Below, piece after piece: positions 43,741-55,405 of a stretch of DNA of 64,000 bases. The position numbers and the translations under genes are program-made. Location of the stretch: the NCBI RefSeq assembly GCF_016920785.2, contig NW_024609951.1, positions 1,736,001 through 1,800,000 of the forward strand. The letters run 5' to 3'. The notes under the pieces were generated by a model. It did not search any database. It was not told where the DNA came from and saw only the letters and a list, made by a program, of their open reading frames with translations. The DNA comes from Ixodes scapularis. Its lineage: Eukaryota > Arthropoda > Arachnida > Ixodida > Ixodidae. Positions within the stretch are counted from its first letter, which is position 1; each line of letters starts with the position of its first letter.

Positions 43741-45969
43741 ATCTGTTCATGTTTCCTAAAAAGAGATTCCTCTAATTCCGTATCTGGGAAAGGCGTTAGA
43801 CGGACCGGTATTATCGTGGTTGGTAAATGACTTGCTCTTCACGCTGTCCTCGCTGCTGTCAGAGAGGGCGGGCCTTATTCATACATATAGGGTTGTTCCC
43901 GTTGAGTATACAAAGAAGGCTCAGAGGATACTAAGGTTTATTGGACTGGCATTTTTAGGACTATTCCACGTGACCCGTGTTTCAAGGTAGAGAAATTGAT
44001 ATCTTCACAGGGCGAATTTGGCTAATGTAGCACAGTTCGGCTAGTTTGCCCTACATCATAAGCCAATTTTACACCCGAGGCTGCATTGGCTTTTGCCACA
44101 CAAATCTTCATCAATCTGGATCGTTTTCCTTTCTGCAGTGCCGTGAAATGTGTTGGGTCGTTTCATTTAACACAATGTACGTACATTGTCAAATGATATA
44201 GCTTAATCAAGGTGCTGCAAAAGGCGAAGCACCTAGATTAATTACGACTTGTGTAACATTACAAGAGGTGAGCTGCTTTGGGTGTGGTAGTCGCTTAGAA
44301 CGTGTTACAGTTAAGCTCGTGCCCATCTGATCATAACCACGGATACAGAGTTCACTGCCTGGGAGGTTCACTGTCTCACGCCGTCTATATACGTGGAATG
44401 GGGCAAACCTGCTCAGCCACAAAGTTTTAATGACCTGAGAAATTGCATCACCTAAGCACTGAAGTCTATATCCGGAGATATGCTTGGCACGTCCGTGCAA
44501 ACCTGCTTACCATCTTGACATCAGCCTGGGCGACAGCACCGCAGTTCGCATTTTGTATGTATTGTAATAAACTACTTTTATTGTTCAACAAGTGTTCGTT
44601 TTACTGTAATGTTTTTATAGAGTTTCACAGACTACCTCACCCTCCGTCATATGGGTACTGCTATCTTGGAATCGTGCAACGGGGGTGCCATTATGTTGCT
44701 TCAACTCTTCGCATCACTTAAACTTCCGCGCCTTCGCGAATGTTTTGTATTGCTGGCTTTTGACGGTTCAACACAATTGTTGCCTTGCTCTAAACAATCG
44801 TGCAATGATTTTTTTTTGTATTTAACTGCATTTCATGACTCTGTCAAAAGTTTATACAGCTGACGGATAGACATTGTACATACTTTTTCCTCGGTGTGCC
44901 AATATTATAGCACTGAATTGGAACCAGCGTTACTAACACCCATGGCGTAGACAGATGACTACCGGGACATATCGATTTAGGAGTGCAGGGTACTCATTGA
45001 CATGAATTTGGGATCTTGCGTAATATTATATAAATGGTTAAAAATATTTAGCGTGTCGTTTGACTGGTGTGTTCATTCTCTTTTAATTTTAGTCTTAGTT
45101 CATTCTATTTCGCTCACTCAGCATTTCGCTCTTCCGAAGTGGGATCTGTTTAAACTTTGGGGTTCCGTCTACATTTTCAAAGTGACATGGAGCTCTGTAG
45201 AGTAACCCAAAAAAATCTTTCCTTGCCAAATACTCTACGTAATTTGTGCATATTTTTTTCCTTGTGTGTAGTCACGTAGATACTGTGCTTGCATGGTTAG
45301 GTGCTTTCATCTTCGGAACAGGTGAAGACGACTTTGGGATGCAACCATTGGCTAGAAAGTCTTGCTATTTCTGCATAGTTTGTAGAAGTGTGTTATAATA
45401 TTGGCAACTCAGTGTCCCTTTTTGCAAACGAAAAACATGAAAATGTCCAATCCTCTGCTCCTTCCTTCAACTGGAGTTCGTTTATTGTTGATTTTGTCTA
45501 ATCATGCATGTATGATGTGTGCAATAAATGTATTTCTTGCGTGATGCTCCTTGTTTATACCTTTCCTTTCACGCTTCCCGGCTGAAGAATCCCCTTAATT
45601 TTCGCAAGAAAGTATTCCAGTAATCGTAATGAAAACTTTTGGATGGATGTAAAAAAATACTGTGTGGGCCCATGCATAAACTCTCAAATGGGTGTTCAAT
45701 AAGGCTCATGTTGGTCCACGTTCTGTCAGCTAGGATATTCCAGGTCATACTTCAGTGTGGATGATAAATAGTAGCACAATGTGGTGTCCCTGGCTGGAAG
45801 CACGAAGAGCTGCTTTCTGTATTTGATGAATAATCTTAAATATGGGCTACAATGTTTCATTTACGGGAGTCTGAGGAGCACAATACAAGAGAAAAAAATT
45901 TGGCCAAAAGAGCGTGTTTTTTTTTACGTGTCTGATGGCTGCTCGAGGTTCAGCGAGTTCCTCCACCGC
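43741..45969. other. Intergenic DNA downstream of the SDR gene
   Basis: No coding sequence recognised. Several AATAAA motifs occur on the plus strand, for example TTGTAATAAACT near 44565 and GCAATAAATG near 45525, each in T-rich surroundings that look like 3' untranslated sequence, but no matching exon is seen. Confidence 0.4.
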
Positions 45970-46896
45970 CAGGGATGGGCAGTATTTGAAATACAAGTAT
46001 TTGAAATACGTATTTCATATATTTTGTGTATTTTGCATTTGTATTTCATTATAATTTGGGTATTGTATTTGACGTGTGTATTTAAATACTAAAACGTGGG
46101 TATTTCAGATACAATTGTAATTAAATACAATTCTTTGGGCGAAAATACATCCCTCAAATTTATTATCACGACTCAATTTGCTCATCCTAAGACGTGTTGA
46201 GAGCAGGAAGAAAACTACGTTCTGCACCGAATGCAGTGTCTCTCAATCAAGCACAACCGTTTAGTGACTTTGTGATTACGGTGCTGGTCCAGGGCAAGAA
46301 TAGTTACGAAATCGACGTTCACAGGCAGACTGCCTAATTAAGTGCCTGTGACAACTTGTGATGATTTCCAGCCTGATTTCCACCCATACTTTTGCCTGGA
46401 ACATTCTAAATGCGCGGGTCGTCCAGGTTTTCGTAACTGGTGCGAGTTGCAACAATAAAAAATTATCTAGCTAGTGCTGCGCGTCTTGGTCGTCTCGGTA
46501 CTTTGTTGGTCTATACCAAAATGTAATCGACAAAAAAAGCTGCTTGAAGCTCTGTACTTTTTTCACCTATTACGTCCAAGCTGATTACATTTTTTTTGTG
46601 ATTATATATATATTACGTTACTAGAACCTCGCACAGTGACTCCCGAGTGTGCCATGCAAAATTAAAATGAAATACCAAGAAACCCGATGCACGTGCCTTG
46701 AAGTCACTGACGCAAATTTTGAGGATTGTATTTGGAAACGTATTTGGAGGAGACCAAATACATTTGGTTGCATTTGTATCTTGTACTTAAATATTTTTGT
46801 GGGAAATGTAATTAGATTTGTAATTAAATACATTTTTGACGAAGTATTTTGTATTTGTATTTCGATACATATTTGCATGTATTTTGCCCATCCCTG
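45970..46896. mobile_element. hAT MITE with CAGGGATGGGCA termini
   Basis: It begins CAGGGATGGGCA at 45970 and ends with the reverse complement at 46896. An 8-bp duplication with one mismatch (TCCACCGC at 45962-45969, GCCACCGC at 46897-46904) flanks it. The sequence within 250 bp of both ends is built from GTATTTGAAATAC-like palindromic words. The 927 bp contain no transposase. CAGGG termini and 8-bp duplications are hAT hallmarks. Confidence 0.9.
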
Positions 46897-47485
46897 GCCA
46901 CCGCCAATGGCGTTTCGTGACACAGTTTTGTTTTTATTGGCAGCAGATGTAATGCAAACCCCCCTAAAGATAAAATGGATGCATTGCAGAACCTTCACTG
47001 TCACAGAAGTACGAATCTCTTCGGTGTTTCTCATCAAGAGCAATCTCCATGATTACAGGGATTGTCATTGCTCTTTTCATGTGGTTCTTGGAATATTTGT
47101 TCTAACAAATTAGGGGAGGAAAGGGAGAGGAGGGGGGGGTACCTGTGTGGCAAATACGTTTAAATAGTTGCAGTTTGACACAAACTAAGAATGTAATCTT
47201 TTATCACTCTTATGACTTCTCCGAAACCAGATAATGGCAATCCAGTTGCAATGTTGCTCAGATGGTATTCTTATACAAGATTTTTCTGGCGAAGTTAGGC
47301 ACTGGTGACTGAAAACCTTGTTCACACGATTCGATCATTCTAGGATACGTCTGCAAAAGACGCGATGTGAAAATGCATTGGTGATACCTTCCCACATGTT
47401 ACCATTTTGCAGTCATTTTAAATAAAGCCTGTGTGGAAGGAACAGTGCAGACACTTGTCGCGCCTTCCGCGACTACAGCAGCCAA

Positions 47486-47491
47486 TTTATT
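47486..47491 (-). terminator. Possible poly(A) signal of the SDR gene
   Basis: TTTATT on the plus strand reads AATAAA on the coding strand 11 nt past the stop codon. This would leave a very short 3' untranslated region; alternatives further on cannot be excluded. Confidence 0.4.
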
Positions 47492-47502
47492 CCATGTAAA
47501 TA

Positions 47503-47904
47503 TTATGCTATTATACCACCCGTGACATCGATCGCCGCACCTGTCAGGAAGCTACTCTTCGGACTGCACATGAACGCGATCGTCTCGGATATTTCGTCGG
47601 GACGCGCCTTGCGCTTGAAGGCAGTTGCTGCTATGAAGGCGGAGCTCACTTCCGGCGGTAGCCTTGCAAGCAGGGGGGTGTCGACGGGACCAGGCAGCAT
47701 GGCGTTGACGCGAATGCCACTGCTGGCCACTTCCAGGGCCACTGCCTTAGTGAGGGACACGACGCCGCCCTTGGACGCTGAATAGGGAGTGTACCGCGGG
47801 AAGGCAGTTTTTGCGATAATGCTTGCGATGTTCACGATTGCGCCGTCCGTGACGTTATTGGCCAGCATGTGCTTCACTGACGCGCGGTCGATCAGGAAGG
47901 TGCC
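47503..47904 (-). CDS. SDR gene exon 4 (active site, C terminus)
   Basis: 402 bases from the acceptor CCCGCAG to TAA at 47503-47505. It starts GTFLIDR, completing the NLRGTF motif, and carries the catalytic Ser (NIASII) and YSASK, then the NAMLPGPVDTPL segment and the ending VTGGIIA. The FabG-like gene is split by introns, so bacterial contamination is excluded. Confidence 0.93.
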   Translation of the reverse strand, partial: GTFLIDRASVKHMLANNVTDGAIVNIASIIAKTAFPRYTPYSASKGGVVSLTKAVALEVASSGIRVNAMLPGPVDTPLLARLPPEVSSAFIAATAFKRKARPDEISETIAFMCSPKSSFLTGAAIDVTGGIIA

Positions 47905-50900
47905 CTGCGGGAAATAAAGCATGCATCAGAATGAGCGCGTGGGTGAACTAGACCCAACAAATAAACAAAGCTAAGAGTATGGACACCATTCCCCGATTGA
48001 GTTGTGGAAGCCTTCACTCTTTTGATGAGTCGACAGGGGGAGTAATCGGGCGATAGTTGCAATTCGGAAATGCGACTTCCTGAGCTCTGTGTAAGCTGTG
48101 AGGGATCTCAGGCAATATTGGACTGCTCTTCCACGAACCATTTGGATAAAATAAAACTTTGATTGGGCCTAGTTGGTTCACATCGATTAAAAGGTTAAAA
48201 GGCGCGAACTGAACATGACGAAAAAGACACACGTACAACACGGACAAGCGCCAACTTCAAACTGAACAGCTTCCAACATCTGGATAATTCCGGATCATAA
48301 AAATGATTTCCTCAGTCCTGCTATTCCGATGAAATTTAAAAAAATGCAACATTAACTTAAGCAGCGTGATGGCACAAGTGTCTTTATACTTAAGCGTATC
48401 CTATTTAGATTCCCAAGGCAAAACAGATAACATAAAAGAAGCGAGGGGTACTAAGACTTTCACATGAATATATGAGGGTCCTTCGACGATCCCTTAAGCG
48501 TATGCAAAACAAATGAGTTCCGTTATGGCCAGAGGTTGTACCTATGGGACTTCTCTGGTACTCTCCTTCGTGAGTTTAAAGAGTGATTTAAACACCGGTA
48601 TCCTCGGCCTACTGCGTGTATTACAGGGCGAGAATTGGTTAGTTGTAAAAGAGGATATTCGAGCGCCAGAATAGCAGTTGCGCTAAGACAATAAAGCTAT
48701 TTCATGTCAAAGTCGATAACAGCCTACGTTTGCTTTGCAAAAGAAACCAAAGCGTGCTGACATAACTCGAGGAAAAAGTTATATAATTTGTTCACTGAAA
48801 ATAACTGCATAACAAATAAAGATACTTAAAACACATGATGGTATCTAGGTTTCATTAACATCTTGTTCACTATGGAGGTGTCCTCGACATTTTGTTCTGC
48901 CAGTACTTAGGCGTCCTTTGTTAATACTCGGGATTTTGATGAGATTGCTGTTTAGCAGATCGCCTGCCTAAACTCTTTTTTTAATGTATATGTATGCCGT
49001 GGAACGACAAAGAAATACTCATTTCGAGCTGCTTGCAGCACGGTTAGTTCATCTGGTTGGACGTACCCTTAGGTTCGTGGCGAGCGTGTCGTCAAATTGG
49101 GTGTCGTTCATGTCCTGAATCGGCGCTGCAGCTTCCACGATGCCGGCACTGTTCACCACGACGCTGATCTTTCTTCCCGGAAAATAAGTGGCAATCTCTT
49201 CGAAGAGAACATCGACGGCCGTAGAGTTGGAAACGTCAACGTATATGACGCGGTGATCGCCCGGGTACGAGCCTGTGAAAGGAACGACAGAGGAAAAATT
49301 CAGTTGGGTACAAAATGATCGCTTATCATTAACACTCGAGGCACCAAATATAGGTGCGCCAAGAGTATCGGCTCTCTATTCCCTGATATTCATGTGAGCG
49401 CCGTCAGTTTGCTGTTCAGTGCAGATCGGGCGCGATTGGCGTTCGCTGAAAGTCGAAAATGCGAGCTTTATCTAAAGTATAAAAAAGCTCGGGTGACTTT
49501 GCCTTGCTTTGTTGTTTGGCGATCTCTTCTAATATTATAAAAAAACCGACAAGAATTTCTGCGATTCCTGATATTTCTTTAATAACAGGCAACCATGATT
49601 TTAAGCACAAAGATGGCCTGATGTGTTTTAATCTTATGCATAGAAAATTTAGTGTCTCTAGTCGGAACGAAAAGCATAAACTTATGTTGTTTGAAAAAAC
49701 AGTGAGTGTGCAGGCGAGCTGGTGGATATTGATCATGATGTAGAAAACCCGAGACTGTTTGAGACGTACTTTTCCCCTGGCTTTCTTCTTCGACCAAGTT
49801 TCTCTACTTTTACCACAGTCTCGGGTTTGCTACACCATGATTATATTGTTTAACTGCGAAGAGTCCACTTCTATACACTCATGGAACGTTAGAACTTGTA
49901 ACATTGTTTATTTCCATCAGGAGCCATGGAGGGTACCGAGGAAAAGAAGCTTCTACCATTCTACGTTCTAAAGACTAGCAACGACAACATGGCGCTAAAA
50001 CGAAATATCACTTATCACAATAAAAAAAAAAGATATATAGACGATGTTCACTTTTATACAATGTTAGGTATGGCAGTTTTGTTTAATTAAGTGACTTCCG
50101 TTTCCAGGGGTGCTAGACGATTTTATAGTTCGGGCAGTCTATAGTTAACTCTGACAACCAAAGTTAGTAAGCGTTATATATTTTATGCATGTGGCGAGTT
50201 TTATGTACTCAATTATGCAAATGATGGTCAGTGTGGTTTAGAGAAGTTTCGAATTTATCTCATATGACCGACTAATTCGGTAACTGTAACTAGGTTGTCT
50301 CCACATACGCCCATCGTTAACTTTAGCAAGTTTGCTGGTCTTATTTATACAGGAAAAAAAATTACGCCTTGAAATTTCGCTAGGTGCGCCACCTCTATTC
50401 ACACTCAGTGAATGTTCGCGCTTTCTATGTACACGCGCCTATTTTTAGAGCGGAACTCTCAGGCGCCCGCCTCCGCGTTGCGCAGCGTCGGCGTAACCTC
50501 CCTGCTAAATTTAGCGGGAAATTGAATTGGTGTTGAGGTCACGTGACTTTAATTTTCCCGCTAAATCTAGTGGAGACACTAAATATTTCACGTGTGACGT
50601 GGCACGAAGTCATGTGACGTGAATTTCCAGCTGAATTTAGCGGTTAAATTGTGGGGGGAGGGGAGTGTCTGGGGAGGAGGAGGGAAGGGTACGGAGGAGA
50701 GGATAATGGAAGAGGAGGAGGAGGAGAAAAAGGAGGAGGAGGAGAAGGGGAGAAGGCGGAGAGGAGGGGAGAAGGAGCGGAGAGGAGGAGGACAGGAGAG
50801 TAGGAGTGGAGCGGAGGGGGAGGAGGAAGGGGAGAAAAGAGGTTGTGGAGAAGGACTAGTGGAGGAGGACTAGGGGAGGAGGACGGGAGGGGAAGGAAAG

Positions 50901-53900
50901 AAGGAGGGAAGGGTATGGAGGAGGAGGAGTGGCATACCCTTCCCTCTTCCTCCTCACGAGCTCTGTTCTAATTTCGCTTCACAGAGATTTGTAGACAACT
51001 CTTTTTTTCGGCTTGTTTTACAGCAGAAAAATAAAAATTACGATGATTTAAAGCAACATTTAGATCATGATTTTAATCGTGATTAAAATCAGGCCGGTGT
51101 TTTTTGACGATTTAAATCAAAAACTTTCACACAAGAATAATTTTTAAAAATAATTATATTTACCGTTTTTATGCTTCTTGTTTCTTTCTATGTAAATGCG
51201 TTCTCTCAAGCAAGAAAAAATTATATCAGACTGAGCACGAGCACAAAGCAGAGGTCTTCTTAGAACAACGAAACGCTGTGCTTTCTTTCTACTCTCCATT
51301 CCGTTTTTCAGTTACGTAACTTCTTATTAAATGTAAATAAGAAATTGACGGTAAAAGGACGAGAGCTGGGTCAGTAATATTTTATTGCAAAAAAGTCACA
51401 ACGCGAAAGCAAAAGGAAATAAAGTTTATTTACTAACTAAAACACAAAAGTTACCCTTTCTGTACTACCGCAAGGTTTAAATAATAAACAAGTTGTTAAT
51501 TGATCCCCACTTTGAATTTAGAGTAAATCTTTTTTTCCCGCATTGCTTTTAGTAATTGGAGGAATCCATCAATCAGTCTGCCATATTGTAAAATGTATAT
51601 ATTGATTAGGAAACCCTATTTATTTACCAATAAATTAAGTAAAATGGTTCTCATTTAAATCTTATAATTATAATCTAAATGAAACAACTCTGACTTGAAT
51701 CAAATAATTTTTGTTCATTCATGATTTTGTTTCGCATTGATTTACAGTGCGAGATCGACTGTACAGGCGTCAACTCTTTCTGCTCGTTTTAATGGGTAAG
51801 ATCAACTGGGCGCACTCTATAGTTTTCTTTGGTCCTAACTATGTTACAAAACACCGTGTCTCGTTTTTTTTTTTTTTTTTTTTTGGTGTGCCACGTAAGA
51901 GCCAAAGTTCCAGGAATGGGACAAAGATGCCGCTTTAAACTGAACATCCAGCAGTGGAGACTAATTTTGTCATTTGGTTGCGTACTCAGTCCCACAGACA
52001 TCAGACGACGTCCAAACCACCGGGCATTGATCTTGAACTCTGGCACTTGTTTGGAAATTTAGGGCCAAAATTTTCAGACTCTGGCTAAGAAATATCAAGT
52101 TTGGTTATCCGTTGGATTTTGTGAACACTCATGGCCTTAAATTACGAGACAACAACCACATTTCGTCATAAATATTTGTGCTACTTACAATAGGTAGCCG
52201 CGTTTTGCTTACCTCAATCATAAGGTAACAATAAGATATAAAGAAATTCAAGAACAAAATTGTGTTGCATCAACCTTTAGAAAGCAGAATGCTTGTCCAT
52301 CTGCTGTCGATGGAAAATTCGATAGTTGCAGTACGGCTGCTAACCTGGAGGGTTTAACGTACATGATGCCGTGGTGATACAGGACCGCACGCCGGTTCGA
52401 TTTTCATCCAGATCAAAACGAACAGGTACTGTTATTGAACTAGCGATTTTTGCGTACTGTGCATTAACGTAAGGGGTTGTGTTGGGACCGGAGCGACCCG
52501 GCAATCAGAGCACAAAAGCTTGTGTGCGTAGAGAACCCACGCAACGCAGCGCTCAATATACCATGAGTATCCCTACAAGGTAAGCAGAAAAGTGTTTTAT
52601 GCGTCCACAGCGCTGTTGCGCTGTTTATTGTACTGTCAGTGCACTAGGACATCGCCGTACCCTCATGGTGAGCTGCAATCAAATTTATTGTACTGTGCGT
52701 TCCCTTAGATTAAGTTTTGAATGTGGAGCGTTGCGGCACTTATGACCATGGTCAACGCATAAGTGAAGAATCGAATTAGCGCCAGCAAAACTACGACAAA
52801 CCAGGTGCCGTGTGCCCCGCCTGCCCCGCACCCCAACGATCCACAAACACGTGAAGGTTGAGCTTAGAGCGTTGCTTTTCGGCATTCCAAACGACACTGG
52901 CGCAAGAGACGTGTGGGAAAAGAACTCAAAACATTTATACAGATGCCATTAAGAAACGAGCATCGTTTCCGCGCACGCGCACACCCCACCGGTAAATTAA
53001 CAATACGACACCTGTCACTGAATGGAAAGTGCCGAATAAACAAGGACAAGGAAGGGAACAGAGACCTTGTTGATTCGGCGCTTTCTATTCAGTGATGTAC
53101 CAACTAGCCCATTTATCTATTCTGAGACACCTGTCACCACGAGCCTTGCGCCACTGATCCGGTCTCAGCACTACGCCGTATTCAAGCACTCTCTATCCCA
53201 ATTTGAGCAGTCCAAGCTTCCGCTTTGCGTGCTCTGAGCTGCGGTGCACAAACACACGCGGACAGCGATCATCCTTCCTGGGTGTCCAATTTACACTTTG
53301 AAAATTAGGGCGCTACACCTATCGTGCAATACCAAAATCTTCAGCACTTTAGGCGCGTGCCTGTAAAAACAGCCGAAAAACGACTCTCCGGGAAAAATAC
53401 AATCGGTCAGCAATTGACAAGAGTGTTGGTCGTCTTCCTAAAATGTTTTAATGTCCACGACGCCGGCCTAAGGAGACATTAAGCTTTACATCACTCACGC
53501 GTATGCCAAACTCAATGTTCAAGCGCCGATCCAGTTTTTCGGGCCAACCGTTTTTTGTACGTTGTCTTCGCGTCGACCTCTCGCAACCAATCTCAATGAT
53601 TTACCCATTGAGTGCAAGCGTGTGAAGGCAGATGGATTGCAATATAGTAGCAGCGCGAGAATAGAAAATTACCTTCGAAGCAATGATTGTCCGCCAGGTT
53701 GATGCAACCGCGATTTAGGAGAGAACACATGCAATCCCCAGGTGTGCTCTCAGTGCGCGTTACTTTGTGTAATTATGTTTTAACAGTTTTTTACACTGTA
53801 CCAACTTGGTCACATCAAAAACGCATCTTTTTGGCATTGAGTAATACTTTGATGATTTCAGGGGTCACTTGCTTTCATGATTAAAGTTACCATTTTAATT

Positions 53901-55405
53901 GCGAGAGTGTGTTCCTGCTCACGAGTTATAATTATGGAACAGAATTTGCGAACGAATAAGGTCCGCAATCTTATCTCAAAATTAAACCTTTCCATGATGT
54001 CATTAACTTTCGTCACAAGTGCAGAACTCGTTGATTGTCTTAACAAATGTAACAGGCTTAAACTGAGCTAGTTGGTTTCTACTTCAGGTAAGGCCAGCTG
54101 AACAAGAACAGGTGCGTATGATATTTTCTTTATGTGCATATTTACTCTAGTTCAGCAAGCCCTACCTGAAGTCTCAACAAAACTCTTGATATAATTTAGG
54201 ATGAGAACTGCTCGCATTACATATTTGCCTACTCGGAAATAAAACGCACTCTTATCAGTCGTTTTAATACGCTTTTCTCGCTGATTCGTCTCCACCACTA
54301 TAGGCAACAAGAATACGCTGCAAGAAAACGAATACGAAAGCTCACAGATTAGCTCTCAGGAATATGTAGTGACGCAAAGCATTTCCAACAGATGTCGGAA
54401 CATTTTTGTTTTGTTTTTTCTCGGGTGCAATCGATATGCCTAACTGGACGTATACACAGCTTAACTTCCGACAATTGGTTATTGTGATGCTAAAAACATA
54501 GTTTAGATTTAAGAGACAACATAAGCTCATTTCGGTTTTCCGTAAGGTGGGCGTTTAAAAATTATTTGCCGTAAACTCATTTAGTAAAGATAGTGGTGAG
54601 TGATCCGACCGACCTTGTAGCATCTGTAGAGTTTCATCGGAGCCCGTTCTGTTCCTGTCTGCCACAATGACGGTGGCGCCCTCTCGAGCGAGTACCATGC
54701 AGACGCTCCTGCCGATCCCACTGGCGCCCCCCGTGACGACACCCAGGCGGCCGGAAAGTCCCAGAGATTGGCACTCGGCCTGGCTGGGTGACCCATCAGG
54801 CTCATTTTTGTCGCCTTTGTTCGCGTGGGCTTCGCTGTTGTCCATGGAGAACACCGTAACTGAAAGAGCAAGTAAACATTAAAAGGTTAAAAAAATGGCG
54901 TTTTGTTTGAGGTTAGTGGTTATGCTTGCAGACCGGGTAATTGCAACCAATACGCTCACTTTCAAATGAGACATATTATGATCGTTTAGTCGTTATTCTA
55001 GTCTGGAACGGTCTAGTTTATGTCTCTCAACTGATGCGGAATTACGCAACAGTGATTCCTGACCGACAGCTAACCAGGGAGCGAGAAATTATTATTTTGA
55101 CCACGATGCTGGACAGCTATGTTGTAGGACCGTAACAACGACCGACGTTTGCCAACGAAGTCATTAACCTTTATATCCAGTTCCCATCTCATCCGCGCTC
55201 CTTTTCTTTCAGAGTGAGAAACTTATTTGAACCTTAGTTGAAGGGTAAATATTAGGGACATGGCTAAATTGAACATTCTTGTTTGCAGGGTGCATGTATC
55301 CCTAAATCGTATTAATGCCCCCGCGCGACAGCGTATCGGAACCATCGTTAGAGACTTACCAATTGCCAGAAAGGCCACAAAAATTGTCATGTTCTCGACC
55401 ATCAT
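47503..55405 (-). CDS. Four-exon SDR dehydrogenase, HSD17B8/FabG-like, with signal-like N terminus
   Basis: Joined exons 55405-55360, 54859-54614, 49272-49067 and 47904-47503 encode 299 residues. All introns have GT/AG borders and the phases (1, 1, 0) join without a break. Residues 7-19 are hydrophobic, followed by a charged 30-residue linker. The Rossmann domain has T58GGASGIG65, Asp83 at the end of beta-2 (suggesting NAD rather than NADP), D110-V, N138-SAG, N164, S194 and Y207-SAS-K211. The S-to-Y and Y-to-K spacings of 13 and 4 match classical SDRs. The C terminus ends in a DVTGG motif as in HSD17B8 and bacterial FabG. HSD17B8 acts in mitochondria as part of ketoacyl-ACP reductase and on steroids; the hydrophobic N terminus here suggests a different location, such as ER or secreted. 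The substrate cannot be read from sequence. Confidence 0.87.
47905..49066 (-). other. Intron 3 of SDR gene with Penelope-like remnant
   Basis: 1162 bp. At about 48195-48270 a short segment containing GACACACGTACAACACGG and CAAGCGCCAACTTCAAACTG looks like the 3' end of a Penelope element as I know it from ticks, in inverted orientation. Confidence 0.5.
49067..49272 (-). CDS. SDR gene exon 3 (NSAG region)
   Basis: 206 bases between the acceptor CTTTCACAG and the donor GTACGT. It encodes the beta-3 to alpha-4 part of the Rossmann fold, including VDVSN, VVVNSAGI and ending LATNLR. The usual NNAG motif reads NSAG here, as in many SDRs. Confidence 0.9.
50445..50971. mobile_element. GC-rich repeat family B, copy 2
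   Basis: It begins TTAGAGCGGAACTCTCAGGC and ends with the reverse complement of a TTAGAACAGAGCTCGTGAGG-like end. Like copy 1 it has a GGCGCCCG/CGTCGGCGTAACC block, CACGTGAC-type sites, a GGAGGAGG tract (50640-50935) and CCCTTCCCTC before the right end. It lies in intron 2 of the SDR gene and lacks the promoter-like insertion of copy 1. Confidence 0.65.
53016..53094. repeat. Hairpin of about 33 bp per arm
   Basis: TCACTGAATGGAAAGTGCCG is mirrored 25-30 bases later with only a few mismatches, around AACAAGG. Similar fold-backs mark Penelope remnants in this window. Confidence 0.7.
54614..54859 (-). CDS. SDR gene exon 2 (nucleotide-binding motif)
   Basis: 246 bases from the acceptor CAG at 54860-54862 to the donor GTCGGT at 54613. 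It encodes the end of the hydrophobic stretch (TVFSM), an acidic and basic linker, and the TGGASGIG cofactor loop. A Met in TVFSMDN could serve as an alternative start that would remove the hydrophobic segment. Confidence 0.88.
54860..55359 (-). other. Intron 1 of SDR gene
   Basis: 500 bp between the donor GTAAGT and the acceptor CTCTTTCAG. No repeat or exon seen inside. Confidence 0.7.
55360..55405 (-). CDS. SDR gene exon 1 (start codon, hydrophobic N terminus)
   Basis: 46 coding bases from ATG at 55405, in CACCATGATGG context, to a consensus donor GTAAGT at 55359-55354. It encodes MMVENMTIFVAFLAI plus one base of the next codon. I chose this start because the donor phase matches the acceptor at 54859 and the joined peptide makes a typical signal-peptide core. 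A second Met directly follows the first. The 5' untranslated region and promoter are not identifiable. Confidence 0.72.

Larger units (their letters stand above)
49273..54613 (-). other. Intron 2 of SDR gene, 5.3 kb, rich in repeats
   Basis: It contains an inverted repeat of about 30 bp (49728-49756 and 49815-49845, sharing CCCGAGACTG), the family B repeat at 50445-50971, palindromic ATTTAAATC-type words near 51045-51120, a run of at least 20 T at 51866, and a hairpin near 53016-53094. I found no further SDR exon inside. Confidence 0.55.

Noticed and set aside
47503..47922. Bacterial FabG contamination
   Set aside because: The catalytic exon is bounded by a splice acceptor, and three further exons join in phase in AT-rich arthropod DNA.
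50619..50873. 84-codon Glu/Gly/Lys/Arg-rich frame
   Set aside because: It is the translation of the GGAGGAGG tract of the family B repeat.
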